Positions 13,639 through 29,000 of a stretch of 64,000 bases of DNA are shown here, one piece after another (position 1 is the stretch's first letter; every line of letters begins with the position of its first letter). Both the position numbers and the translations under genes were made by a program. The notes beneath the pieces were generated by a model, which had not been told where the DNA came from, ran no database searches, and saw only the letters and a list, made by a program, of their open reading frames with translations. Source of the stretch: Crocodylus rhombifer (lineage: Eukaryota > Chordata > Crocodylia > Crocodylidae); NCBI GenBank assembly GCA_038503035.1, contig JAVSML010001000.1:620397-684396 (forward strand). The letters are read 5' to 3'.

Positions 13639-14799
13639 GTGTGTTTTTTTGCTCAGTCTTCTCCCATTTCCTGAATGAGAGTACTGATTTATTGTGATAT
13701 AGGGAGTGGAGGCATCTGGAAGAAACAATGCAGCAGCTTCAAAGAAATAAACCTCCCAATAATTAAAAGGAAGAAGAACAATCACAGGATGAGAATATAC
13801 TTCCAGGTTCTAGGCCAAAGTTCCCAGCACTCTTTGGGATGGTTGTCAAACACATCCTGTCCACCTGCTGCCCCTTGTACACAACATGCCAGGAAATACA
13901 GAGGTGACCCAAGTACTCCAGTGTGCCATCCACAGCTATGAGTAGCCTGGTGAGACAGGTAGCTCAAGAGTGATTGTGAAACATTCTCAGAGTGGCTTCT
14001 CTGCTGGTCCAATGAGTTTAGCCCATCTGGGCAGACAGTGCTTGAGAAGGTTCCTCAGGAGTAGTGGAGACCTTCCCAGGGAGATTAAAAGATGAGTCAG
14101 AAAGTTTTCTCAAGAAAGGAACATGGCAACAATTATTAAAAGCAGTCTAGGAAATTAGGCTGCCAAAGACAGAGGTTGTGGATAGGATGTTTGAAGCAGC
14201 TTGACATTCCCCAGATTCAGAGAATAACAAGCCTTAAGGAAAGGTGGACATGCATATAGACTGATTTATCATTTTAAAGATTTTTTTTCTCTTAAATACT
14301 TTCATTATATTTAAACCACAAGATGGAGCAGAAAGGCTTTTTCACTACAGTACTAACCTTTGGCTGTTCCTCTTAGATGCAACAGAAATGCAGGTACTGA
14401 ACCTGAGTCATATCAACTCAGCTAATCAAGGTTAGGACCAGGGGCTGCAGCACAAAAATTTGTTTTAGAGAGAAAAATATTAATTTACTCCTAAGGCAAC
14501 TGAAAACTTAGGGCTGAAGAAAAGGTACATTTGAAAAGACCAGGAAGGGTCAGAGAAACAGCTACTATGATAGGAACTATTCAAATATTTAAATTAAGCA
14601 TGTGCCTAAATGCTTTACTAGATTGGCACCCACATGTCCTTACACTCCACCCAAAGAAGCTCGTCTCTACAAAGCTTTTGTCTCACTTAATTTGCTTCCA
14701 TTTAAAAATAAAATAGCACATATAAAACTTCATATGTAACATTGTCAGTCACATTGTCTTTAAAAATCATTGTCCCCTGGTTCTTCCCATGTTAAATGA

Positions 14800-14841
14800 A
14801 AATATTCAGAACATGTATATAAATATTCAGGACATGTATAT
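14800..14841. repeat. 21-bp tandem duplication
   Basis: Two adjacent 21-bp units starting AAATATTCAG differ at one base (A versus G at the eleventh position). It is a local slippage duplication in intron sequence, followed by a further partial echo, CGTGTATATC. Confidence 0.85.
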
Positions 14842-17800
14842 CACGTGTATATCATGCACAATCCAGAAGTATTTGTAAATATAAGTACTATTTTAACTAG
14901 TAGTTATACAACACAAAACTGTTTTCAGAACCTGCCTTTCAAGAAGATTTGTCTAGTTTAGTGGGGGTTAATCTAAACAAAGAGAGAAGTTTCTTGTTTC
15001 TATCATCATAAAATTGTGGGGGGGTTTCTAGCACTTTCACCTCCCTCTCCCCTCTATTTATTGCCAGGGAAACACATGCAACATGTTCACCATGATTAAG
15101 TTTAAAGGCAGTTTGCAAGATGAATAAGGGAGATGCACTTTGGCACAGATACAGGAAAAAGAAACCAGACGTCCTTGCCCTGAAGTCAGAATCATTTTAT
15201 CTACCTTCTAAACCAAACGCCAGCCTGACCACAACCTTATCAAGGCTGTGAGAATGTCTCTCATCATTCAATCCAATGAGAAGGGGAGCCACTTTCCTGC
15301 CACTAAGCATTAATAATTTTGTCTAAATAAGTATCTGTGGCAGACAGATTCATTTCCTGCTGGCTCCAACTAGGCTTGGTGGAGATACCTTTACACTTCA
15401 CTAGAGTCTACTAGTACACGACAAATTTAAACATACTGACAGGACTGGAATGTTACATGCAGAGGTGGTCACAATGTAGGTTCTCATTGTGAGCTAATGC
15501 AGACCTGGTAACTACGTTTTGACCATGCAGTAAATGGAACCCAAAATGATCTTGCCTGCATAAATTGAATACCTTGTAAGACTATTAAAAAAAAAAAAAA
15601 GAGTAAAGGAAATCAAATGTTTTTATAGATTTAATAGCCAAATGTTTTTCATCAGTTAAAATAAAATACAATGCATGTTGCCTGCTAAAAAGCATTATAG
15701 ATAGTTTTGTGTGGATTATGCTTTTGTTGGGCAAACAATTGTTTTGTAACACTAAAATAGCTTAAAGTTACTGTTTCTGAACAGCAGACCTAAATGTGAT
15801 TATTTAAATCAATTGCATTATTGCTTAATTTGTATTTCACTGTTTGCATAATTGTGTTTGTGTGTACATGCACAAGAACACATATTATTTGAGTATTTAT
15901 TAAAGATAGATTTTGGTGGACAACAATATTACTGCATGTGATAAAGTTCTTTACAGAGGAAAAATGTAGAACCTTCTATTCGAAGCTATCAGGGATGAAG
16001 TGATGAAATGAAAGCGATTCAGTAACTCAGTGCAAAGATTTTTGTACAGATAAGAATCACATTAATAATTACCTGGTCCCATGAAACTGACAAATGAAAC
16101 CTAATTTCAGCCTGCCAACATAGGGGTTAGGTACCGGACTATCCTGACATCACAGCTAATTCCTTGCACTGTTCCTTTAAGGACCATACAGCAGACAATA
16201 GTTGGCCGAAAGTAAGTGATTAATCATACTTTGGCTTAAAAGACCAAGGACAAATAGATTAAAATGGTTTAATCTGACCACTTAAAATAGAAACTAACCT
16301 GTATCAGAACCCTGGATATTATCCTCCTCTGTCAACAATTTGGACCAGACTTTGAATAACATATTTAACTTTTTCTCAGAACTCTAAACTAGTAGTTTAA
16401 TGTACTAGTTTGATGTGTTATTTCTCAAACAATGCATGTCACTGTTGTACAGTGGTCTAGGCTCTTCTTCTGAACAAGATTTGCAAATATATCTAGTTTC
16501 CCCCTACCCCCTCAGATGATGCAAACTGGCATAACTCCCTTGATTACTTCAACATTATGCTTTTCCAATTTTAAGCTGGAATACTGGAAGGCACCAGTTA
16601 ATCCCCACTGAAGTCCTTAGTGATCTTTAGCAGTCGATTAGGCTAAGACAGTTGATTAAATTTTTTGCATTGGAATGATTCTGCAATGGAAAATATAGTT
16701 TCTGTAGAAATCAACATTCTCAGTGGGATTTCTTTCTGGACTGGTTGAACGATGGGTTTAGTTTGGCTAAACTGATCCAAAATGTTTAATTTATTTTTGA
16801 ATTAGCTCAGTATTCTGTTTAGTTGTCATGCACTGCTATATAGGAGTTTCTCGTATGGCTGGGCCCCTCTGAGGATTCAAGTCTCCCAACATCTAACATG
16901 TTTTGTTCTCTGACTTTGCTACATGGTCATCCTGAGACATTTAGTTCGGGGAAGGAACCTGGCCCATAGGATAAAAAGAGATGATCAGGCATCCACATTA
17001 GAATTCTTGTTAGGCATTATATCAATAGGAAATGTGATTCAATGTTGAACTGCCTTAAAATGAAGAATTTCAACTCAGTTCAAACCATTTCATTTTCAAA
17101 ATGGTGATTTTTTTCATTTCAACTGAAACCAAAGCTTGTGACATGCAAACTATTTTTTGAAATACTTCCTTATGTGAAACTGAAACATTTTAACTTTTGA
17201 TCCTGATATGAGACAAAAAATATCAAAATATGTGATTTTTCAATGGGACAGCAAATTCTAAATACCACATAGCATTATTTGGGTCCAATATCTTTATATT
17301 CTAGGAACTTCAGGTGGAACATTAACTAGGAGAGAAAAGAGTGAAGGTAAAAAATAAAAAATAAAAGAGAGAAGAAAGTGAGGCACTGAAGGCAATAGAG
17401 GAGAATGTAGGATAATTGGTGTAGGGATAACAGAAATGGAGACAATAGGAAAGGCAAAGGACACCTGTTAAGTATGCAATAGACATAAGGTTGTGGTAGA
17501 ACATGAAGGAACCATGCAAGACAAAGACTGGCAAGCTGGGAAGAGAAGGACCAATGCTAGTGGACAAAGAAGGCAAAGGGAGACGACAGAGAAAAGAATC
17601 CCTTCCGATCACCACAAGAGTAAGTAGAACCATTCTTCTAAGTAACTGTTGAGGAAAGTCACATTCATATTTTTATCTTTATTATTATATATCAAATTTC
17701 AACAAAGGTAGGGTGGGCAGATTAGTTGATTGCTGCAATACATTCACAGAATTATGAAAATAAATTTTGTAGTAGCAACTCTTATTTTTTTCTTGAAAAA

Positions 17801-18386
17801 AATACCACCACAAACTACAACCTTATGTCCAGCCACTGACTTCAGTGGGCACACAGTGCCTGATCACTAGATACTTGGCCTGCATGCATTCTGAGAGTTC
17901 ACTCATTCAGAACAAACTCTATGATAAAGATCTATCAAATTTTTGTAAATCAATCTCTTATTATGAAATTGTTATAATAATATTTGAATATCCATATTTA
18001 ATACAGTAGGGATTCATTTCTGTCCCTTTCCAAAAAAAAGCATAATTTTCCCCAAAGATATTTTATGCTACAAATAAAAGTAAGCAAACTTTTCTTTTAA
18101 AAAAAATAGTCAATATTTTTTCAATATTGGAAAATTTCTATGTACTCTCCATTTTTTGAAGTTGTTCTTTGTGGGAAAGTGATGGAGGGGGGAGTAAGAG
18201 AGAGTGAAAAAAAGAACAAAATGAGCTGAATCAAATTGTTGCAACCATTCAATGTGATGTTAAAAATGTACAACACTGGCACCAAGTTGATGAAAATTTG
18301 CACCATATGTTTTATTCAGGTGCCATTGTACTAGTCTTTGAAAGTTAGCTATTTATACATTAAGAATCACATGTTCCCCCTACATT

Positions 18387-18406
18387 GGGGGGGGGGGAGG
18401 GGGGGG
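18387..18406 (+). repeat. G-run (G11 A G8)
   Basis: Eleven G, one A, eight G on the plus strand, inside intron. It could form a G-quadruplex on the plus strand; the transcribed pre-mRNA would carry the C-rich complement. It may equally be simple expansion. Confidence 0.8.
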
Positions 18407-21330
18407 AGTCCACATCCATTATTCAGTCATATCATTTTGTAGCCAGAAAATATATGAAGCTTTTCAAATTTTCATGAAAGCAATATTCACCTGGTCAATA
18501 AATACTGAAGAATATTTCAAGGATTGTTCATTTATGAACAATCTCACTTATACATCCAGTATAGGTTGATATAAAATGGGGCCCTGATCCTGGGCTCACT
18601 TATACAAGTGACCAACATATACATCCAAGTAGAGCCAATTGAGTTCAATGGGATTAACTCCTATGCACCTAAATTACAGAACTATGGCCTAAAAGAAAAT
18701 GCCAAGAATCTTTTCAGGCATAAACTGCATTAACATATGCTTCGTATGTAACCTCTGTCCTACACAGCTATGTATTATCTTGCCATACATTATCTTAGGA
18801 ATAGAAAAAAGGGCAAGTTCCTTGACTGGCTGTGGTTAGAGTATTCTCAAATCTGTCCTCACATGGGCTGCAAACCCAAAGAAAAGAAGCATTTAATGAG
18901 GCAGGGGTTTATGAGGTCAACCTATATCTTGTACTCCATAATCATGTAAGCTGCTTCATCGCTGTATATACATTAATGGAGAACATTCACTATTTCACTT
19001 GTCTTACATTATCTAAAATTGCAAAATGAAGGTTTAGTCTAATAGTTTCAAAAATTAACTCCCACCTGGTATCAAGAATTTTAGGTCAAAAAGGTTGTTC
19101 TTTTTAGGAAGTCAACTCCTCAGAAACAGAAGTGATAACTCATTCCAAACAAGAAAACATCCTACTACCTTACATTTTAACACAACACAGGCTGTAGTGG
19201 GCAAGGAAAGGAACACATTTGCTGAAATTTTGGGTTGCTACTTTCCCTATAGCCTGCTCTTTGTGAAGTACCTTTTTGTAATATTAGTGTGCTTCTTTTT
19301 TTGACATATCATGTTTATTTAAAATAACTTTAACTTCCTTATATTAAAATATAAAGACAATCTCTTTAGAAGCCATTTCCAACATTAAAAAACATGATGT
19401 CTCATAAGAAAAAATGCAGTTGGGAGGCACATAAGATGCATTCTGTTCTCAAATGTTGCTGTCATATAAGGTAAAGGTAAGAACTAGCTACATTGAATCC
19501 TAGGTTGATCAGTGAGAAATAAAAATGTACTAGTAATGAGGTCAGCAGTCGTAAATAAGCAAATATATAAACAATAATTTTTTAACATGACTCTCCCCCA
19601 AAACCCTTATGATTTCCATCATGCAGAGAATATAAAATAATTTTACATCAGTTTGGAAGCATGGTCTTCCTAGGCAATGCTACCTATTTTCAGCTTCACA
19701 GGAATGATATACAGAAGGTATAATGTGGCCACTTTCTACCCTTCCTCCTTCTCCCACATTACTTTCTAAGCAAATATTCCCCAGCGTCCCCAGATCTCTC
19801 CTTCTCAGGTCTAATTCACTGGTTCTTATTAAAAGTGTTAACAAAAGATCCTTTAGATAGTTTTGGGAAGACATAGCTCATGCTATGTGATTTAATGCCC
19901 TTTTTTGCAAGCAACAGTGGCAGCTAACTTGTGTGCTCCTTACCGTGCAGTGCACAGATACCTAATGCCAGACTTAAAATTGCTCAACAGCAAGTTTTAA
20001 ATCATCCTGCCAAGGAATCTGTAGGGAGACATACCAGTCTTTCTGCAGAGAGAGATCAATGAGCTGTGGAGACATGTTGGCCAGGAATCTCCCTTTCATC
20101 TAGATGTACACAGTGTGACACGCCAGGTGCCAGCTTAACTGCTATTCTTACGGGAACGGGCAACTATTACAGGCCAGCATGAAGTACATTTTTGGAGTTT
20201 ATAGATTATTTTTAAAATGTCAAAGATTTATCTTGGGAGTTTAAAAGGTTGGATGGAGTCAGTTAAACTAAATTCTCAAACTTAAGTGTGAGGTGCATGC
20301 AGAGACTTGAACAGTTATGCCAGAAGGTGGGCCTTTGTGTATATGCTCTTCTTTCACACACATCCAGGGGTCAGTTGAATTCTAATTGCTGGAATTGCTA
20401 AATGTGAGGATCAAGAAGAGCATCTTATCAATCTATTTCACACACATTTAGAAGCCCTCCAGACCCTCCTTTTAACTCTTCCTCTACTCTTTTAATATTG
20501 CAGCAAGTTGAGCGACTTGAGGCAACAGGGGGACAGAGTGGGGACAGATACAAAAGGAGCTCCTGTGCATTGCATGCTACCCCAAAAAAGGGAGACACAG
20601 GGCTGATTAACTTTTTCGTCCTGATGCAGTGGCGTTTCTTTTCATTCACTGAAAGGTCCATCAAATTTTAATAAAACTATAAGTCTTCTCAAATTATATT
20701 GGCATTTTAAGGTAGCAGATTTTTTTTTTTTTACTCTAATTTAAACTGAACCCTGAAAGCCTTGTTACCACCTTCAGCCAGAGATAACATGGTTAAAAAA
20801 ATCCCTTCATTACAAATAATACTTTTTCCTCACTTATTTTTTTTAATGAAAAGTACAACTCCACAAGTGATGAAACACAGACTCTGCTCTCCAGATCGAT
20901 GGAAGACACAGCAAGAATGCAATGTGTATGTAACTATACTCTAAGCAAGGATTTACTCCCTATGTATTTGACTGTCCTAGAAAATGGCTGCAATTTAATT
21001 TTTTTTTAAATGATGAATATGTCTCCTTACTCAGCGGGATCTCCCTTTGGGAGAAAAGCACTTTCCTCTGGATTTGCAGGAAAAGATTTAAAATTGCCTT
21101 CTTCATAGGTTTTTCCTTCCCTAATCCTTTCTCTCTTCAGGTTTTTATGCAGCTTCTTTCCCTCCCTGACTTGACTTCTCCAGTCCTCAGAAATATTGCA
21201 TAGGTGCTCTTGCCCAGCACTTCTCTCTCCCTTCATTAGACATCAAGGGAAATAAAGGTGCTGCTTTCTCTCTAATTAGGCACAAGCACAACCAAATTTC
21301 AAACAACACATTTAATAGATTTAATAACTT

Positions 21331-21712
21331 TCATAGACATCCGGCTGGAAGGGACCTCATGAGATTGTGTCTACCCCCTGCCATAGGCAGGAAGTCTGCT
21401 AGGGTCAAATGATCCCAGCAAGATAAGCATCCAGACACCTTTTGAATGAGTCCAGAGTAGGTGCTTGCACCACCTCTGGGGGGTGGGGAGTCTGTTCCAG
21501 ACCCTGGATACATGGATTGCAAAGCAGCTTTTTCTTACGTCAGCTTTTCAGGAGTTTCTGGCCATGAGACCTTGTTATCTCTTGGGGAGCCCTGGTGAAC
21601 AACTGTTCTCCCAGGTCCAGATGCACGCCCCTTTTATACTTGTAAGCCACCACCAAGTCCCTACCCCCTCCTGAGCCTTCTCTTCTCCAGGCTGAAGAGT
21701 GCCAAGTCCCAA
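21331..21712 (-). mobile_element. CR1 LINE 3' fragment
   Basis: Minus-strand reading gives CR1 ORF2 C-terminal blocks: WRREGSGGGRDLVVAYKYKR, then GEQLFTRAPQEITRSHGQKL, then the VQAPTLDSFKRCLDAYLAG block. The 3' untranslated end ATGAGGTCCCTTCCAGCCGG follows on the minus strand, with an ATGTCTATGA tail at 21331. It is truncated at the 5' side at about 21712, as usual for CR1. Confidence 0.88.
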
Positions 21713-24700
21713 CATTTGATGCTGGGCATTTCATTTCTACCAAGAGACAGTGAAGACAGAAAGAATTCAGAGAAAAACCAAACACATACACTAATAAAAA
21801 CAAAATGGGAGAATAAAAGGAACTGATTTCTGAGAAAAGGGGTAAATACAAATAAATACACAGATAGGTAGCTTGGCAAACTAAGGAGGACCAGAAAACT
21901 TCTTACTGAACAATATCAAATATCTAGGATTTTGTAAGCATTTCACCTGAACATGGAACTGCAAATTCATATTTGAGAAATATATCAGATTTGGTCCTCT
22001 TGCTACTGCTTCTGCATAATCAGAAGAAGTTTTGATGTTCTCCTCCAATTGCACAGTGACGCTAACTCTGGATATGCTATAAGTTCACTGCTAACACTGG
22101 GGGGAAAAAATGCATCACTTCCAGCACTGTTTTTTTCTGCATTCTTTCAATTGCTAGCAACTTGCTCACATATGTGTTGATTACATCTAATCTTACTTTG
22201 CCCAAGAGAAATATAGTAATGTATTTGAGGATTTTTTATTTCTCTCTTAAGGCAAGAGGTTGCACGCAATAAGGGTGAACCCTTATATAGGGTTCTCTGC
22301 AGTTGCATATGCCTAATGTTCCAGAGTGCACTCTGTCTTTCAGGGCATGGAGCTACTTACATGAATGTACATGCATATGTGTATGTGCTGAAAAGAAAGC
22401 TTGACAGGCCTACATGGAGTTTGGGAAGCTCCATTCAAACTGACATTAGAAGAGGTCAGGGCAGATGTGGCAGCCTTTCTTTGGCACTTCCCAGCTGGTA
22501 ACCTATTTTAAAGTGTATGTGATGTGGTGGGTAACATATACTGGTAGATGCATTTGCAGAGCTCTCAAAATGTGCCTGACTGGAATGTATGGGTGCACTA
22601 AAAATATAGAGGGGAGGAGTCAACATGAGATTGCTTAAAGTTTGTCCATTCAAAATTGACATCGACATTTTATTAAGGGGGTTCCACCGGTATAACAGAG
22701 CTTAATTCGGTACCAATTTCATGCAAATGTATGAGACATGATTTCTTTCTGACGAGATCATATCAGACAAGGTTGAATTTCAGGCAAAATGGTTTGGCTA
22801 CTACACAGCAATCTCTTAAAATGCAAAATAGTTTCTTGGGGAAAAAAAAAGGTTAATGTACATAAAAATGGTTTCATGGATATTGTACAGACTTTAAAAA
22901 AAAAACTTGCCTTCAGTCTGAAACCCAGCACAAAAATTTTTAGCCTAAACAGTACATTTTTGAGAATATTATAAACAAGACAGACAGTGATTTAGGACGG
23001 AATGCTCAACTTAACCTTGACTATAGTGTTGCTACCAAACACTCTGCTGTTAAGAAAACTGCAAGAGAACTACTGACAGAACTATGCTTTAAGTGTAAAT
23101 TTCAGGTGCATTTATCTTTTTATTGCTACTGTATTCAACAGTTTGTCTTCTATAATTTTCTCTCCAGCTGGTATTTTCCACTTCTGCTTTATTTCATCTG
23201 ACACAATTGAGCAGAAGCAGTAGAAAACTTCAGAAAAATGAATTTGGTCTGAACCTTGCACCATTTTTCTTTGCGTTTTCTCTCAGCTCGTAGCTAAGAG
23301 ATACCAAGACTGCATACTTTTCTGTTTATCTTTTGCATATAAATGTCTGACTGCTTTGTTTAAACACATGCGTTTTTAGTGCGTCTGCAATATCAGGGTA
23401 CACCTTAGAAAATGCCATCTGTGAAGGTCTTTAGGTGAGTTATTGTATTAACAATTTGTTTCACATTCACAGAAATTGGATAAGAAGTTGCTATTATAAA
23501 CAGGCAATTGCCGTCCCTTTGTATTCCATGTCTGAGGGCATTAAAACTATGCCAGAAATTCAGCTCACGGTGTAGCCTTATTAAAGCTAAAACCTTTTCT
23601 CACTCAAACAAAGGTAAAGGAGTGATGTTGTTGCAAAAGATTTTATAAACACGATCACAACTGAGTTATGCTGTTAACCGCAAGCAGTTAATGAAAGAAA
23701 AGGTCTTAGACCTGTCACAGAAAGATTTTATTGCCAGCAAATGTGTACAGACAGCATCCTAGCAGTGATAAATGTCTCGATACTCTACTTTTCCTTATTA
23801 GCTACAGAGAATAACTTGATACAACAAACACAGGTAGAGAGAAGCAATTACTGTGCTATCAAAAAGCAAATGGGAAAATCCTAACCCTAGTGAAGTCAAA
23901 AGGAGTTTTTCCATTAACTTCAATAGGGTCAAGATTCTGTTCCTCAAATTTAAGTACTAGATACCTTTGTAAGATATAGACACCAAAATCTTCTGACTGT
24001 GGCCATAGGTATAAATAATATCAGCAGTATTCAAGGAGCATGTATTGTCACAAAGAAAATCCTTGTATTTTCATGAGAGGGTATTTGCACAACGCTAAGC
24101 CATCCACTCTCAGTGGAATATTTATTGCATATGTCAGTCATTGAACCTCAGAGAAACATAACTCATTGTAAAAACTGTAAGTCAGATCTTGGCACCAACT
24201 TCCATGGTGCTATGACAGTTTACACCAGGAAAAGTTCTGTCCTTATATTTTTATTGCTTTTTAGAGGAAGAAGGGAGTACCATAACTTATTTACACTCCC
24301 ACAGGCATTCCAGCCACACAATGGTCCCCATAGATATTCATGAACCTTTTCTTTAGATGTTCATCATCTCCATACCAAGTGATGGGTGGATGGGCTGGGG
24401 GTGCACTATATCCATGTTATCAATCCGATTTAACTAGGGTAATAAAAAATACCATCAAATGAATCTTGAAAGAGCCTTTTCACATTCAAACTTCTCTTGT
24501 CATTCAAAATTAGAAAAACAAGAAAAGCAAATAAGAATTTGCTTGATTGGCAGAATATTTCAAGAGTGTTTTCAAAATTTTCCAAAATATGAACTTTAAA
24601 AGAATAACAGATCGTCCTCCTGGGGGACTTCTTTTATATAAAGAGAAAAAATATAGTGAGTATTATTTGTTTATGGGAAAATAACCCAATGATCTGAAAA

Positions 24701-25881
24701 GAGAAAAACAGTTTTGAAAAGACTATTTTTAAACAGAATATTTGGAAATACAAGATAGAGTGATCTTGTGCAAAACTGGCTGCTAAATGCCAGCCTGGAG
24801 AACTTGAGACAGCATTAACTTGAGCTGACAGCTAAATACTGAAAAGAGATACTTAGTTACATGAGATTATTTCAGACGGGCAATAAAACAAAGTGCCTCC
24901 CCCAGAGAGTAGCTGCACTGTGTTCATGTATGTACCATACACTTGCAGCAGAATCACAGTCCAGCAATTAATTAGCTTAATTATGAAAAAGATGTTCACT
25001 TTACAATACAGTCCCTATTACTTAAATATAAACTATTTAACTTGGTTTTCTAGGTACAGCGTCCATTGATCTGGCCCCACAACATAATCTGATTTCAGTG
25101 GAGATTTGGAGTGTTCAACACTTCTAAACACAGGCCCACTTTTGATGAAATTCCTAAACCTCAACTAGTGACTAATTTTGAATATTTCAATCCTGCAAGC
25201 ATTTATGCTTTCAAGTAATTTTCCATTTCACTGCTTATGCATGAAGTTAAGTCATCTGAATGCACATGTATGTAAATTTGGGGCTTATATTGTAACATTG
25301 TTAAACCATTGCAGCATTCCTACACTCAGAGAATGGCCAGAAAGCAATAACTTTTTGTGGCAAAAGACAGGCTCTATTGCGAGGCAGCAAAGATTTCTCA
25401 AGGGATACTATTTTACTTAGCTAATGGGACAAGGGGACATCTCTGAGAAAGGAGTTTGGGGTTATTTATTTTATTAAAGTGGGCTTAGATTTTTTGTCTT
25501 CCTGTTATATGGCAGATGTTTCAGGGTATATCATGTGTTGTGTTTTGATGACTCAATATAACATGTGAATGGAAAACTTCTCCATGACTTTTAAGACTCA
25601 AGTGAATCTGTTTTCACACCCTGGATTGACAGTGACATATGATATTTGCAGAAGTGGGAAAGGAGGCTTATAGGCTTTGGGGAAAACTGACATCTTTACT
25701 CATTAATAGAGTTTACAGCTTTCAGGTTATATTTAACATGGAAAAGTTCAGTAAGGAGAAGTGAATTAAAAGCTATTCAAAAGGCAACTGGATGGATTTT
25801 GTATCCACAATTATTTTCTGTAATACTGTTCCCCATTAGTGATATTTTATAAAAAGTTGTTGCATAAACGAAGAAACTTAC

Positions 25882-26031
25882 CTTTCTTGCAGAATAAGCT
25901 TGTTTTCTTTTTTCCAGAAATCTTTAAAGTCCGAACTGAATTCGTGCCAAATACTGAAGAAAGAATGTGGGGACACCTCTTTCTCTCCCATTTTTGGTTT
26001 CATGCAGAAATAAGCTGCAGTTTCCAAAAAG
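25882..26031 (-). CDS. FMN2: FMN2-like exon encoding the end of the FH2 domain
   Basis: A 150-bp exon with a strong pyrimidine tract before the acceptor gacag and a consensus donor gtaagt. It encodes 49 full codons plus split ends. The peptide begins [20 protein letters not shown], continues [20 protein letters not shown] and ends [10 protein letters not shown]. The blocks [30 protein letters not shown] and KKENK are hallmarks of the last part of the formin FH2 domain in the FMN subfamily. It is the most diagnostic exon in the window. The trailing AG joins the first A of the next exon to give arginine. Confidence 0.92.
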
Positions 26032-29000
26032 CTGTCAAAGGAAAAGAAAAAAACCCAGCAAGTATTTTATTATCTACTGCTACAGTATTTTCCTTCCCCA
26101 TCAAATATTGACTTCGTACACAATTAATCTTGGAAACAAAACTGACATATGTGGAACCTCTAGCTGTAATGTTTTTATGGTACACATTTTGGTTAATTTC
26201 TGTTGTTCATCACACGCACTGTTTTTGACCAAGGCATTGTCCATTTTAAAGCCAAAATAGAAGTTGCTTCTAATCCCTTCAGTATGAGAATTCCACGCCT
26301 GCCCCACATTGCCTTTGTGCTATATTAGAAATGATTTAAAAAAAAAAAAAATCAGTCTATAGTAGTTCTGAGTACAGTTTTACCAACTCTGTTACATCTG
26401 TGTTTTGACAATACAACAACCTATGTGCAGCAGTCCAGAAAATGCAGTCAGCTTCAGAAAGAAATGCAGGCCTGCGGCAGAACACTTTGACCTCCCTGGA
26501 CATTCCATTGCTGACCTGAGGGCGGCTGTTCTCTGGCAGCAAACCTTTAAAAACCAATCTGAACAGCAAATTGCAGAACAAGAAATCATCCACAGACTGG
26601 ATTAATTATGGTTTAAACAGGGACTATGGATTCCTATCCCATTACCTGGATTACCTTTGCTCCTATGGATTTATTGCTTGCATGTTTTCCTCTTCCAGCA
26701 CTGCCCCTTCCCCACTCCTCTCCACTCCCCTTCTTATTTATTCAGTGTTCTTCTAGAGCACCCAAAACCCAGTTTGGACACACCCAGAAAGCAGCGGCTG
26801 AGGAGGGCACACCTGCCTTTTCCAGGCCCAGTTTATAGGAACACAAGCAAGGTGCAACAGTTTACACTTTCATATGGAAGTACTGTTTAAATGGTTAATA
26901 TAACAAAATAGGACCTGACCCATTAAATATATGGAGTTGAAATGCCATAAGTAAATATTGCAATCAAAATAACTCACTAAGACTGAGCAAGAGAGCTGGG
27001 AACAATAAGGTAGCGATCTCAAATGTATTTAGGAACCTCAACATTTAAACTTCATTTTACCAGAAGAAAATAATTTCAGTTTCAACTTGTTCATTGTGAA
27101 ATTTCCTTTTGGGTTTTTTAATTTTTTTTTTACAAAGTGGAAAACAAAATGGCTCACAATGTATTCAGGAGTATTTGTTTCTGTTCAAATGACTACTGTT
27201 CAACCACCCATACAATAACTACTGATGAATCATACGTTGCTTGTTACATCATATTGATGTTGGAGTGAAATCTTGGCCTTTATGAAGTCAATGGGAATTT
27301 TGTCACAGACTTTTTGGTGTGGGGGAGAGGAAGCAGGGAAGGAGACAATTTCACCAGCTGAGTATCATCAAGATAATGCCATAACAGTATTATTAGATGA
27401 TAAACTACTAATTAGAGACATACACCAAACATTTAAAAAGGACCCAATTGCTCTAACCCTACCATACCAATAGCCTAAAGCTAGATCACGAAACTTAAAC
27501 CACAAGCTAAATAGAGGTGTGCCTAGTGCACCCTGATCAGGAAACACTAAAATCTTTGAAAGAATAAAGCCTTCCATGCAAGTCAGTGTACCCAATGTAA
27601 CATCATAGTCTGTCTTCTGGCTTTTAAAACATTGTGACCATTTCTAAATGGAGCCTATCACCCCAGCTAAATCTGAGACAGCATAATTACATTCCATCTA
27701 CCTAATTTTAATTCCTCCACTAATTTTGTATTGGAGAAGCCTCCTATGACCCTGAGCATAACTCATGTAGAATGTCTTTTCATATAAAGACTTTGGTCTT
27801 TAGCAATAGAGAGGCAAGAGCATTATAGGGTAGCAGGGAACTTTGAAAGTGCCATTAAAAAAAAACAAACACTGACTATTTTTAATGATGTTTCTCAAAG
27901 ATCACCAATGATGAGTAACATACCATGAAATCAGGAGTTCAGAGGCCCCAGCACGGCAAGCACCTCTGCTGCTGGTTGCACAAATTTCAAGAAAATTAAA
28001 AGAGTAAGATATTGGGTAATCATTGTAAATTTGAGGCAACAGGTTATAAAACCCATACAGGAAACCATCTTAGCAAGCAAGGAGACAGGATAGTCAAATT
28101 TCTATAGATAAATACTCAAGGAGTTCAATAAATGGTACCAATACCTACTGAACACATGAAGGCTAAAATTAAAAATTCTAAAGATTTTTCTGAGGAGCTA
28201 GCCAGGATTTCTCTCTCATCATTGCTAATCTTGCTGGAAACCATATCAGCATAGCTAAGTTAGCTATACACCCACATTTAGCTATGTCTTCTTCAGTCAG
28301 TTACAGTGAAATACAAGTCCTCAGTCAGTTTGTGCTAGCTAGTTTAGGGGAAAATAAATTAATCTGCTTTTAAAATATGAAACATTAGAAGCTTAGTAAA
28401 GTTCCTGTCACCTTTCTAATACCTGCTGGTACAAGAGCAGAAAACGTAGGCTATAACATACTTGTACCAAGATACAAGCACTACCAGGAATCAAGGTATC
28501 CATCCTGTATTCACAGGTGAAAAAAACTAAAGTACTTATCTCAACTTTTTCAGTCAAAAGGACCTTCTCTTACATGGTGGTTAACAACCTCCCAGTGTGC
28601 AGTTATAAACCACAGGAAAGATTGAATACCATATAATAATTCGAGAAAAAGATAACAGAATTAACGCATAGAAGACAAAGAACAAGCAACAAACGTAAAA
28701 TGAGTTTTACAGACTGATAACTATTTAGGCAGCAGAACCTTTGGATATTCACAGAACATGGCAAAGATCTAGACATCTATTATTGCAGTTCACTTATGGT
28801 AAAATAGGTGGACCTCAAGGCTTATTTTGTGAAACATGCTTCTGCTACAATATGGGATTTAGACAACATTAAGAAAGACTAGCAGAATTACTGTTAAGAA
28901 TGGCCACTACCATTCCAGACCACATTTTTAAGCCACGTAACACATAACTTCTGCATTATAGATGATCAGAAGACAAGCTAATGCACATGCTTTCCCTAGC

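Noticed and set aside
17322..17633. 103-codon minus-strand frame rich in Leu, Ser and Phe
   Set aside because: The plus strand here is a purine-rich GAAAGG-type stretch, which removes stop codons on the other strand. No motif or signal suggests a gene.
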